In this document: piece after piece, positions 35,106-44,600 of the stretch
Numbering within the stretch: position 1 is the first letter of the stretch
Layout of the letters: each line of letters begins with the position of its first letter
Assembly: GCF_050278625.1 (NCBI RefSeq)
Contig: NZ_JBNNTI010000016.1
Span: 1 to 64,000 of the forward strand
DNA: 64,000 bases
Direction: 5' to 3'
Origin: Viridibacillus sp050278625
GTDB taxonomy: Bacteria; Bacillota; Bacilli; Bacillales_A; Planococcaceae
Translations under genes and position numbers: made by a program
Notes under the pieces: model-generated
The model's database searches: none
What the model saw: the letters and a program-made list of their open reading frames with translations, nothing else
Told to the model about the DNA's origin: nothing

Positions 35106-35846
35106 ATGACATTTTCTTTAGAACAGCAAAATATGAAAGAACTTCGAGTAGAGTTAACCCGTTTTATGATGGCTTATAAATTTGCGTTAGATGAGATCGG
35201 GACTAAAGTTAGCATTTTAAGAGAAGAATTTAGGTTAATTCATGAATATAATCCAATCGAACATGTCACAACACGCATAAAATCACCCGAAAGTATTTTG
35301 AAAAAAATGCGTAAAAAAGATATTCCCTTAACTTTGGAAGGGATACGAGAAAACATGAGGGATATCGCTGGTATTCGAATTACATGCTCTTTTGTTTCTG
35401 ATATTTATATTATTAGTGAAATGATTCAGGCTCAATCAGACATTGAAGTGATTGAAGTAAAGGATTATATTCAACATCCAAAGCCAAACGGATATCAAAG
35501 TCTTCATGTAATTTTGAAAATCCCTGTTTATATGTCAGACCGAGAAGAACATGTATATGTCGAGATGCAAATCCGTACAATCGCTATGGACTTCTGGGCA
35601 AGTTTGGAGCATAAAATCTATTATAAATACAACAAACAAGTTCCAGAACAACTGACGAATGAACTAAGAGAAGCCGCTTTTACAGCTGCGGAACTAGATC
35701 GCAAAATGGAACGACTCAACAAAGAAATCAACATCTTAAAAGAAATCGCTCATGAAGAACAAGAAGATTTACCTATAATTGATACAGCCTCATCACAAAA
35801 GGTGTTTCAGATTATGAAAAAGATAGCTATAGATAAACTGAAATAA
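35106..35846 (+). CDS. Small alarmone synthetase (RelA/SpoT synthetase domain, RelP/RelQ type)
   Basis: 246 residues from ATG 35106, ten bases after AAAGGTG; the upstream TTG frame is less likely. The RelA/SpoT synthetase motifs are present: HVTTRIKSPESILKKMRKK, DIAGIRITC, KPNGYQSLHVIL, EMQIRTIAMDFWASLEHKIY. There is no hydrolase, TGS or ACT domain, so it only makes (p)ppGpp from ATP and GDP/GTP. Such enzymes respond to envelope stress in firmicutes. It is a single-gene transcript. Confidence 0.9.
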   Translation: MTFSLEQQNMKELRVELTRFMMAYKFALDEIGTKVSILREEFRLIHEYNPIEHVTTRIKSPESILKKMRKKDIPLTLEGIRENMRDIAGIRITCSFVSDIYIISEMIQAQSDIEVIEVKDYIQHPKPNGYQSLHVILKIPVYMSDREEHVYVEMQIRTIAMDFWASLEHKIYYKYNKQVPEQLTNELREAAFTAAELDRKMERLNKEINILKEIAHEEQEDLPIIDTASSQKVFQIMKKIAIDKLK

Positions 35847-36114
35847 TAGAAGATGATTGATATTATAGGATTTCAAGAAGGGCTCAAACAGTGAAGTTGG
35901 TTTTTTAAGCAAGGTAGTTATCTAGGGAGATTGTTTACTTCTATATCTTTATGATTTTGCTAGAGCAATCGAAAATATAAATCGATAAATTAATTTATTT
36001 TAATACTCTTTTTGCTTTCTTTAGTTGCTTTAAATGTTGTGAATATGACATAACAAAAATAAATCTCACTCATAATAGTTTCAACGATTATAGTTATATG
36101 TTCTGTAGAATAAA

Positions 36115-36148
36115 AAAAGAGAATTGACAAATATGTCAATTCTCTTTT
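36115..36148. terminator. Bidirectional terminator, perfect 15-bp stem
   Basis: The stem is fully complementary with a four-base loop and A/T runs at both ends. Confidence 0.8.
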
Positions 36149-36226
36149 ATCGTGTTGTTCATTTAGATCATTGAAAATACTAACCCACTTCACCCTCAAA
36201 ATACGCTTCAGATACTTCAAAATTCT

Positions 36227-36248
36227 TTATATCCTCTAGAGGATATAA
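36227..36248. repeat. Perfect 22-bp palindrome
   Basis: TTATATCCTCT followed directly by AGAGGATATAA, with no loop. It resembles an operator for a dimeric regulator, but the nearest plus-strand sequence downstream is only gene debris. Confidence 0.6.
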
Positions 36249-36429
36249 ACGAATATCGCAAATTAATACTTCCATGTTCTGTAACTCTTATTTGTGAAAT
36301 ATCACATCTGTATGAACAGTCCGTAAGAAGTATTTATTAAACCTATATTTTACACAAACTGTACACATACATTCTAGGACAAGTTACATATCCTTGTTAC
36401 AAAACCTAAAATATCCAATAAGGTGAATG

Positions 36430-36556
36430 GATATTGAATTATAATTCGTTTCAACAACAACAAATACCTAACAAGTTAATATCTGATCTTGCTAAAGCAA
36501 TTGATGGGAAATTCACAGCAATTCATTGCTATGAAATATTGTCAGTACAAGCCCCT
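36430..36556 (+). pseudogene. Truncated ferritin-like (spore-coat type) protein fragment
   Basis: The plus strand reads LNYNSFQQQQIPNKLISDLA, then KAIDGKFTAIHCYEILS and VQAP, stop. This matches the N-terminal helix of ferritin-like coat proteins of bacilli (LIxDLxKAINGEYxAIxCYExL). The remaining helices are absent. Confidence 0.45.
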
Positions 36557-36680
36557 TGAACAAGTGATTCCGTTATTAATTGAAAATGAATTTGTCAAAA
36601 GTAAAATCGAGTTTGTACGTTTAATATCACAAAACGGTGTATCACTTAATCAACAAAAACTTCAAGAAGAATTGACTTGC
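36551..36680 (+). pseudogene. Fragment like the S4 domain of tyrosyl-tRNA synthetase
   Basis: In another plus-strand frame the sequence reads EQVIPLLIENEFVKSKIEFV, then RLISQNGVSLNQQKL. This resembles the C-terminal RNA-binding S4 domain of TyrS (LLVExxxxxSKSEARRxIxQGGVxIN). It joins directly onto the ferritin-like fragment. Both are debris. Confidence 0.4.
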
Positions 36681-36809
36681 CTCTCCTTTTGCGGTGGTGG
36701 AAGGTACTTCCATTTTACCAAAGGATGGTTTCTTTTTGTTTTTCTTGACATAAAAAGGGGCAATCCCTCAGCCAATTTTCCATGGCTATTGGGACAGCCC
36801 TCTAATCCT
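36681..36809 (-). mobile_element. Possible insertion-sequence end fragment
   Basis: Minus-strand GGGCTGTCCCAATAGCCA followed by a lysine-rich short frame is reminiscent of IS1182-type ends, which carry GGGCTGTCCCAAAA. The similarity is from memory and short; no transposase remains. Confidence 0.25.
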
Positions 36810-37655
36810 TTAACTGATAGAAAACCTGTTCAATTTTGCCTCAGTACCAAGCATTACAGTGTTAAGCTCATTCCCTCGGCTTTCTTGTCCCCTTCTGAAA
36901 TAGAGACTGCGTAAAAAATTCTTGCTGTTCACGCGAGCAATCACCTGACTGCGACTTCTCGGTAAATTACAGCATTGCGCTAAGCCTCTAATCCAATCAG
37001 CGATTTCTTGATGTGGAAGTAACTCTTTGTCAATCATCGTATCAACGATGTTGACCAACCGCTCATCATCCTCATCGCTAAAAATGTGTCTATCATTATG
37101 AAGCATGCCAGAAATAGCGACAAGAACCTCACGCAGCATAGCGACGCTGCTCTCCTCGCACTGTACCAGCTCGACAAAAACATCCGCACCGTGAGACGCG
37201 CTGTGAGCCCAGCCTCCTACTGAAAGGTAACCTCGTAGATCCTTCTCCTCTTTATAATAACGGAGCATTGCATGCATTAATTGCTCAATTTCCGCTTGAT
37301 TGAAAAATGGATTCTGTTTGTGGCGTTGCACAATCAAAGCGATAGGCAAGGCAGAGAACGTCCTTGTAAAAACTGACTGATCATCCTCGCTGCCAATATT
37401 ATAGAACAAATGGTTCTCATCAGTCAGAACAGTTAAGAGGCTACGCAACTCCTCTCCACTGAACCTATTCTCTTCCTTAATCCACATATAAAACATCGGA
37501 TAAATCAGGTTATCCCGTAATTCCGGCTGAGGATCTCCAATATATTGAAGTAACAAAGGTAAGAAATCTTGATGCTGCTCACCTTCGCGTAACTGATACT
37601 CATCCTTCTCAATTCTTTGTAAATCCAGCATTAATTTGGTCCTTGTATCGCTCAT
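36810..37655 (-). CDS. DUF2785 family protein
   Basis: A 281-residue soluble alpha-helical protein with a start behind GAGAGGGATGAGAA. The pattern LRDNLIYPMFYMWI, FTRTFSALPIALIV, YLSVGGWAHSASHGAD and the C-terminal LRSLYFR matches DUF2785 proteins of bacilli, whose function is unknown. It lies 70 bases after the NRPS-linked aminotransferase in the same direction, so it may be the last gene of that operon, but a role in the peptide pathway is not supported. Confidence 0.75.
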   Translation of the reverse strand: MSDTRTKLMLDLQRIEKDEYQLREGEQHQDFLPLLLQYIGDPQPELRDNLIYPMFYMWIKEENRFSGEELRSLLTVLTDENHLFYNIGSEDDQSVFTRTFSALPIALIVQRHKQNPFFNQAEIEQLMHAMLRYYKEEKDLRGYLSVGGWAHSASHGADVFVELVQCEESSVAMLREVLVAISGMLHNDRHIFSDEDDERLVNIVDTMIDKELLPHQEIADWIRGLAQCCNLPRSRSQVIARVNSKNFLRSLYFRRGQESRGNELNTVMLGTEAKLNRFSIS

Positions 37656-37725
37656 TTCTCATCCCTCTCATCCATTCGTTCACTCGCTTCGCCGAGATCA
37701 TGAGTCGTGGAAATTCTGCTTATTC

Positions 37726-38847
37726 CTATTCCCATCCCTTGGATGCAATAAATTCAGACATCAATTTCATTGCACCGCGGAATTTGTCAGGGTGAAGCCC
37801 AAATCCAACCCTGAAATGTCCAGGACGCTCAAACACTTCACCAGGAAGAACAGATACTTCCGTACTCGCAATCAATTTCTCTGCAAAATGTTGGCTACTA
37901 AGTGTTTTATCTTTCAAAAACGGAAAAGCAACGATTCCGCCTTCTGGTTCAACCCAGTCGAGTACCGTATTATGCTCGTTGACTAGCTTTCGGAATTCTG
38001 ATACATTTCCTAGCACCCATGACTTGTGCTCGAGTCCGATCTTCTTCCAATGAAGCAGAAGCCTAACCGCAATAAAATCATTAATCGAACAAATTGTATG
38101 AGTAGTATAATCTTTAAAATCGCGAATTTGGTCGATCAACTCCTTGTCAGCGACCACCCACCCTACTCTCAGTCCAACACATGCGAGACATTTGATCATG
38201 GATCCCATAGCTACAACGTGCTTGGATTTCCCATATAGGGACGGGATTAATTCCTCATCCCCATATGGGATAAACCGATAGTGTTCATCTGCCAATATTT
38301 CAAAACCGTACTGATCCGCCAACTCTATAATCTCTTCCATTTCAGAATCTGTCAGCGTTTGGCCTGTAGGGTTATGCGGGTTATTGAGCACAAGTACTTT
38401 TGTATTACTATCTATCAATGACTTCAGACGCTCTATATTTATTTTAAAACCTTCTTCAGCTTCCAATTCCAATAATCTGACTTCATAACCCAAGTATTTA
38501 GGAACCTCATATAAAGTCTGGAATGCTGGGAAGGGAATAACGACATTTGCACCCGGTTCAAAGCGAAGGTGGTAGTAAATAAATACCGCTTCACTCACAC
38601 CTGTAGTCACAATGACTTGATCAGGATTCACATTGTCATAAAAAGACGCAATGATTTTTCTCAATTCCGGAGAACCGTAAGTATCGTTATTCTTAAAGCT
38701 ACATTGCAGAAGTTCATCCATTGAAGTATTCGTTACCTCTAGAACTTCTCCTAATGTCATGTCTTCAATGCCGCTCTCACCTAGATTATATTTCGTATAT
38801 TGATTTTCAATTAACCACGGTTCCATTAAGTGTAATGCCATTTGCAT
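37726..38847 (-). CDS. PLP-dependent aminotransferase, capreomycidine synthase (VioD)-like
   Basis: 373 residues from ATG 38847 behind AAGGGGGGTTCTGCT. It is a fold-type I aminotransferase with NNPHNPTGQTL, the ADEHYRF segment, Schiff-base Lys in GSMIKCLACVGLRVGW and the Arg of HFRVGFGLHP. The N-terminal YNLGESGIEDMTLGEVLEVT block resembles VioD/OrfR enzymes that make capreomycidine-like residues from hydroxylated arginine. No arginine hydroxylase is nearby, so that exact reaction is not supported. It directly follows NRPS3 and probably supplies a non-standard residue for position 5 or 6 (inference). Confidence 0.8.
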   Translation of the reverse strand: MQMALHLMEPWLIENQYTKYNLGESGIEDMTLGEVLEVTNTSMDELLQCSFKNNDTYGSPELRKIIASFYDNVNPDQVIVTTGVSEAVFIYYHLRFEPGANVVIPFPAFQTLYEVPKYLGYEVRLLELEAEEGFKINIERLKSLIDSNTKVLVLNNPHNPTGQTLTDSEMEEIIELADQYGFEILADEHYRFIPYGDEELIPSLYGKSKHVVAMGSMIKCLACVGLRVGWVVADKELIDQIRDFKDYTTHTICSINDFIAVRLLLHWKKIGLEHKSWVLGNVSEFRKLVNEHNTVLDWVEPEGGIVAFPFLKDKTLSSQHFAEKLIASTEVSVLPGEVFERPGHFRVGFGLHPDKFRGAMKLMSEFIASKGWE

Positions 38848-38908
38848 AGCAGAACCCCCCTTCCTCAATTCGCTTTTTTATTATCCCTATACATTGCGTA
38901 ACCTGCGC

Positions 38909-41587
38909 TTATACGCTTGGGGATATATTCTTGTTCGTATTAGACTTAAATGAAGATCCTCCATCGTGCCCCCGCAGTGTTTTTTGGAAGGCTTCAACCA
39001 ATCCTTGCAGATAAGGGTCCCCAAACAAATTCCAATGATCGCCTTGGATATCCACTATGCTCTTTACATTTCCTCGGGTCATCCTTCCCCAATATGCCTC
39101 GGTAAATCTTACCCATACGGAATCACTTGCTCTAATAGCGTAAATATCACAATTAATTTTAGATCTGATTCTATACTTATTTTTTTCTAGGTATTTAAAA
39201 TTTTCTTGGACTTCCATCTTCGGATATGTGCTCGAATTATTTTTGGTTTGCATTAGATAAAAATCATAAGTCCAATCATTTGGTGACTTCCTTGATGCTT
39301 TGATCATTGATCTTTTCACAGCTTTATACGGTCTTGATAATAAGGATCTTGCCCACACATATGTCAGCTGTTTATCATTTAACCATGGCTGCTCGTCAAT
39401 AACGATCAACTTTTCGACTGTCTCTCCTTGATCTTCAAGCATTCGTACCAAATCGTAGCCAAAGAAAATACCGAAGCAATGTCCCCCAATGATATATGGC
39501 CCTTCTGGCTGAACCTGCTTAATTTCGTGCATATAGAAAGATACTAGTTCCTCAAGACTCTGCGGTAACGGGGATTCTCCTATTAAGCCCTTCGCTTGGA
39601 TTGCATAAAAATTACAATCTTTATCGAGACGTTGAGCCAATTCTTTGTAACCAAATATTGTGCCATCACGGCTGTGAAGAATGAACACATTTCTTTTTTC
39701 ACTCGATATATTGTTCATCCTTACTACGCATTCCATCTTTGAAAAGAGACTCTCGGTCTGAACACTATTTGCCAAAGCTGCTATTGTGGGGTTGGCAAAT
39801 AATTCTCCAAGGGAAATATTCACATCGAATTCTTTCTGGATTTCACTAATGACCTTTAAAGAATTGATGGAATTCCCGCCAATTTCGAAAAAGTTATAGT
39901 TGGTACCGATATCCTGAAGACTTAGCACCTGTTCCCATATACGCACCAGCTTCTGCTCGACTTCGTTCTCCGGCGCTTTATATTCCACACCAATGTTCAT
40001 AACTGCCTGTGGGATTGGAAGTGATTTTCTATCAATTTTCCCAGTAGGCGTTAACGGATATTTCTCCAGTTGAACAAAATGTGCAGGAATCATATAATCT
40101 GGCAATTTCCCAGACAAATACTCCCGTAATTCAGGTACGATAAGTTCTTTACTAGCTATGATATATGCGCATAAGATTTTATCTCCGTTTGAATCTTCCT
40201 TGACAGCGACGATTGCTTCCTTAATCTCATCCAATTCTAATAGAACACTCTCAATTTCTTCCGACTCAATCCGAAATCCTCGGATCTTAACTTGATGATC
40301 GGCTCTTCCCACTAGATCCAGGAAGCCACCTGGCATCATTTTGCCGATATCTCCAGTTTTATAAATAATATCTTGCAGATTATTAGTGAATGGATTCCTA
40401 ATAAAGACGGTGGAAGTCAACTCACGATCATTGTAATAACCAGATGAAATATACGGTGTCCGAATATAAATATCACCAACATTCCCATCCGGACACACCT
40501 GCATTTCACTATTCAATATCATAACCTGGGTATCAGCTATCGGCTGGCCTACTGGAATAGTGATACGACTTGCATCTTCTTCCTTTACCCGGTAATAAAA
40601 TTTTGCTAGAGTCGTCTCAGTTGGACCATACATATTGACCAATTGAATACGGCTCCCAAGTAGTTCAATAAATCTCTTTATATCACTACCTCTGAGCATC
40701 TCGCCAGCGATCATGACATAGCGCAAATCCTTTAAGTTGCTAGCGTCTTCTATTTCCGAAACCAACGCTTTGAACAACGTCGGAACAATATGCATCAAAT
40801 AGATTTGTTTTTGCTCCAGCCATTCTTTAAGTTTTGGAGGATTCATAACCACATCCCTGTTTTCTGGAATGCAAAGAGTTGCACCTGCACACAAAGGAAC
40901 AAAAACATCCCGGAAAAACGGATCGAATGACGGAGAGGTCAACAAGCTAATTCTGAAGGAACCATCTACTCCGAATTCTTTTATTTCCCAATCAATGAAA
41001 TGCTTTAAGCTTCTATGCCTTCCCAGAATAGCCTTTGGATTACCCGTAGAACCAGAAGTGAAAATAAGATAGCTATTCTTGTTTCCCTCAATGGGAGCAA
41101 ACTGTAGAGCTGTTTTTTTATCTTTATCAAGTGTAAATAGATTTATATTTTTATATTGTTTTCCACTAACTACTTCATCATCTGTTAGCAGCACATTGAT
41201 TTTCTTATTCTCCCCTTCCATCATTTGTTCCACTTTATCCAACCAAGCAGAACTTGTTATTAGCCATTCACAATCAATCTTACTGAGCATATATTTGATT
41301 CGTGTATCAGGGAATTGGGGATCAATCGGCGCGTACACCGTACCAGACTTGAATATTCCCAAGATTGCTGTCACCAGGGTTATGCTGCTTTCCAGCATAA
41401 CCCCGATGTTTTTTTGGTCCCCTGTCTTTTCGACTAAAAAATTAGCAATCCGATTTGACTGTTGCTCCAGTCCCGCATAAGTAATCGTTTTGTTTCCCCA
41501 ATCAATCGCGATTTTATCAGGCTGATGAATCGCGATCGAACTTACTGCTTCATAAACGGTTTTTGATTTCACGGTTGTTAATGCCAT
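38909..41587 (-). CDS. NRPS3: adenylation-thiolation-thioesterase protein
   Basis: 892 residues from ATG 41587 (nine bases after GAGAGGG; the GTG at 41605 is less likely). A domain about 10-510: LIFTSGSTGNPKA, MYGPTETT, YKTGDIG, LTPTGKIDRKSLP. My reading of the pocket is D-P-R-H-M-A-M-L-A, which I cannot assign. T domain: FFEIGGNSIN (Ser about 570). Type I thioesterase about 630-890: nucleophile motif GGHCFGIFF, a Cys (about 700) in place of Ser, and catalytic His in GDHWNLF. It has no condensation domain; that of NRPS2's C-terminus must serve it. It releases the product by hydrolysis or cyclisation. It starts 42 bases after NRPS2. Confidence 0.9.
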   Translation of the reverse strand: MALTTVKSKTVYEAVSSIAIHQPDKIAIDWGNKTITYAGLEQQSNRIANFLVEKTGDQKNIGVMLESSITLVTAILGIFKSGTVYAPIDPQFPDTRIKYMLSKIDCEWLITSSAWLDKVEQMMEGENKKINVLLTDDEVVSGKQYKNINLFTLDKDKKTALQFAPIEGNKNSYLIFTSGSTGNPKAILGRHRSLKHFIDWEIKEFGVDGSFRISLLTSPSFDPFFRDVFVPLCAGATLCIPENRDVVMNPPKLKEWLEQKQIYLMHIVPTLFKALVSEIEDASNLKDLRYVMIAGEMLRGSDIKRFIELLGSRIQLVNMYGPTETTLAKFYYRVKEEDASRITIPVGQPIADTQVMILNSEMQVCPDGNVGDIYIRTPYISSGYYNDRELTSTVFIRNPFTNNLQDIIYKTGDIGKMMPGGFLDLVGRADHQVKIRGFRIESEEIESVLLELDEIKEAIVAVKEDSNGDKILCAYIIASKELIVPELREYLSGKLPDYMIPAHFVQLEKYPLTPTGKIDRKSLPIPQAVMNIGVEYKAPENEVEQKLVRIWEQVLSLQDIGTNYNFFEIGGNSINSLKVISEIQKEFDVNISLGELFANPTIAALANSVQTESLFSKMECVVRMNNISSEKRNVFILHSRDGTIFGYKELAQRLDKDCNFYAIQAKGLIGESPLPQSLEELVSFYMHEIKQVQPEGPYIIGGHCFGIFFGYDLVRMLEDQGETVEKLIVIDEQPWLNDKQLTYVWARSLLSRPYKAVKRSMIKASRKSPNDWTYDFYLMQTKNNSSTYPKMEVQENFKYLEKNKYRIRSKINCDIYAIRASDSVWVRFTEAYWGRMTRGNVKSIVDIQGDHWNLFGDPYLQGLVEAFQKTLRGHDGGSSFKSNTNKNISPSV

Positions 41588-41629
41588 ATACAATAACCCT
41601 CTCACTTTAAGGAAGTTTTTATCTTACTA

Positions 41630-44600
41630 TCAAACAAAATCATCATTATCAAATTCTGCGTCAAAATCCTCTAAGAATGTATTGGCTATCTCTTTTGACT
41701 GTAAGGAAATCTGACCAATTGAGACACTATCATTCTCAAGAACAGTCTCAAGCACAGTCTTAAAGCCATTTACTAGATTCATCATCATCGACTCATCAAT
41801 ATTGCTATTGAACAAGTAATCCAATGTAATGCTGTCCTCCTGCTCTTCAACATAGAGCGTAAGTCCGTATTTAGGTTCTATCTGTTCAAATGCATATGGC
41901 TGAACATTAAACCCTTTAAACTCCCATGTCTTATTATCCTTAAATGGCAAATAGTTAAATAGAATCGTAAATAAAGATTCAGGACGGAAATTCAATATTT
42001 CCTTAGCATCGGCATAGATGCATTCATATGGATAATCTTGATGCTCTTGCCCTTGTGCCAACCTATCACGAAGCTGGTACAGATAGTCGATAAATGTAGA
42101 ACAATGATTCAGATTAGAGCTGACGAGCAAAACGTTAAGGAACATACCCGGCATATTCTCAACCTCTTCACGTCTTCTGCCTGCTGCAGAGACACCTACC
42201 GTAAGCTCACTTCGATCCAAGACTCTCAACAGAGCCATCTGGAAGGCACCCATAACGAGCACAGAACTTGTAATAGAATTCTTTTTACAATAATTATCAA
42301 TCGCCTCTGTCCATTGGGAATCTAGCAGAATTTGCTTAACAACCCCGTCTTGTCGCTGTCCGAAAGAATTTCTTACGATAGGCAACTCTGTGTAAGCAAA
42401 GTCCTTAAAGCTATCTATCCAGTACTGTCGAGATTTCTGAATTTCTTCTGATTGCAATAAAGCATTGTGCCATACAGCATAATCTTTATAGTGCAAGGTC
42501 GGTTGAATTAATTGTTCTCCCCCATAGAAACTAGCAAAATCTTTTAACATAATAGACAAAGATATACCGTCAGATGCGATATGATGTACATCAAACAACA
42601 TCAGATGCTTGTCTTGCTCAATTGTAATCAGCGCTGCTCGGAACACTGGAGCCACCGTCAAATCAAATGGCTTAACGAATCGTAACGCCAACTCTTTGAG
42701 TTCTTCTTCTTTTGCCTCCAAAAATTGAATTTCAGGTCCAGCATCAGCTTTGACAATCTGCACAGGCTCTCCTTCAATCAACTCAAACGAAGATCTTAGT
42801 ATTTCATGTCTAGCAACAAGTTTTTTGACTGCATCTTCAAACTTGACCTTGTTGATTTCTCCCTCAAGCATCATAGCTGACGACATGTTATATGCTGTAG
42901 ATTGCTCATTCATCTTCCACATAATGTAGATTCTCTTCTGAGCAGAAGATACAGGATAATACGGCATTTCTCCCACTGGTTGAATAGCGATATGCTGACT
43001 GTACTCCGCTCCCAAGATATATTGCGCAAGCTCGCTAATAGTAGGGTTACTAAATATATTGTTCAGTGGGACGACTACATTCATCTCTCGATGTATTTTG
43101 GACACAAGGATTGTTGCCTTTAAAGAGTGTCCTCCCAGATCAAAGAAGTTATGGTTGATACCTATACCCGTTACATCTAGAATTTGCTCCCACATTTGTA
43201 CTAAATCTTTCTCAGTCTCATTCGTAGGGGCAACATACTCTATCCCGCTATCTAAAGCATTATCTGGTTCAGGTAAAGCTCTCCGATTCACCTTACCACT
43301 GGAGGTAAGTTCAATCTTGTCAATCCGCATGAATCGAGCCGGAATCATATAATCAGGCAGCTCCTGTGATAGATAATGCTTGATCTTTTGTAGATCCAGT
43401 TCCTGTTCAGAAATAATGTAAGCACATAAATATTTGCTGCCAGTCTTATCCGTGCGATCGATAACCACTGCTTCTCTTATCTCATCCATCTTCAGTAACT
43501 GCTCTTCAATTTCTCCAGGTTCTACTCTGTAGCCCCTAAGTTTGATCTGATTGTCCTTACGACCGAGGAATTTGATGTTTCCATCGTGTTCCCAGCACCC
43601 AAGATCACCCGTTCGGTACATTTTCTCTCCAGATTGGAAAGGATTTGGAACAAACTTTTCAGTTGTAAGCGTAGGGTTGTTAAGGTATCCAAGGGCAATT
43701 CCATCACCAGCAATACACAGCTCGCCTGGAACTCCTATCGGCGCAAGATTATCATCCTTATCAAGAATGTAAACCCTTGTATTAGCGATTGGTTTCCCTA
43801 TTGTTGTTGTGAAAGGATCACATTTTGCAACTATAGAATCTACAGTTCCTTCTGTAGGTCCATAATGATTGGTCAACTGATATCCTTTAGAAAGAATGTC
43901 AGCTTTTAACGTGTCGTCGAGCTTGTCTCCAGCAACTAGAACGATATCCAAGCATTCTGGCTTCTCATCGTAACTCAAGAGTTCTTTCAGTGTAACAGGG
44001 ACAAACTGTGCGATTTGGATCTGTTTGTCCTTAACAAACTTGATAAACTCTCTTCGATCAAGTGCCTGTTCCTTCTCAAGGATAAAGATAGTCATACCAT
44101 AGATTAGCGGCGGAAAGATCTCGACGATTGAAGCATCAAACGAAACGTTTGCCATATGAACAATATGTTTATGAAGCTCTAAATCAAACATTTCATTATA
44201 ATATCCCGATATATTAATGACACCACGATGCGTGAGCATTACGCCCTTCGGATTCCCGGTTGATCCCGAAGTATACATAATATAAGAAAGATCTGTTGCT
44301 TCATTAATATGTGCAGGATTATGCACATCTCCTGTGTAATGCGCCTTATCACCAATATCTATAACAGGACCGCCAAAATCTGCTCGACCTGCTAGATGCC
44401 CATATGTTAGCAACAGCTTTGCTTCACTATCCTTGAGCATATATTTGATTCTTTCCTCTGGATAATCAGGATCGATAGGCAGATAAGCTCCTCCTGCCTT
44501 TAGCACTCCAAGTATTGCCACAACTATGTCTATTGAACGCTCCGCCATGATTCCCACAATTTCATTTCTCGAAATCCCGTATTCTCTGAGACGGTGAGCT

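Larger units (their letters stand above)
35847..36425. other. Intergenic region with a bidirectional terminator and a palindrome
   Basis: No supported gene. AAAAGAGAATTGACA (36115-36129) and TGTCAATTCTCTTTT (36134-36148) form a perfect 15-bp bidirectional terminator. A perfect 22-bp palindrome (centre TCTAGA) lies at 36227-36248. An open frame across 35990-36220 runs through the terminator and is not credible. Confidence 0.6.

Noticed and set aside
35990..36220. 76-residue minus-strand open frame
   Set aside because: It runs straight through a perfect 15-bp bidirectional terminator (36115-36148), has no clear ribosome binding site and matches no family.
36489..36914. 141-residue plus-strand open frame
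   Set aside because: It joins a TyrS-like fragment, an IS-like end and the antisense of the DUF2785 gene; it is a chance frame over debris, not a gene.
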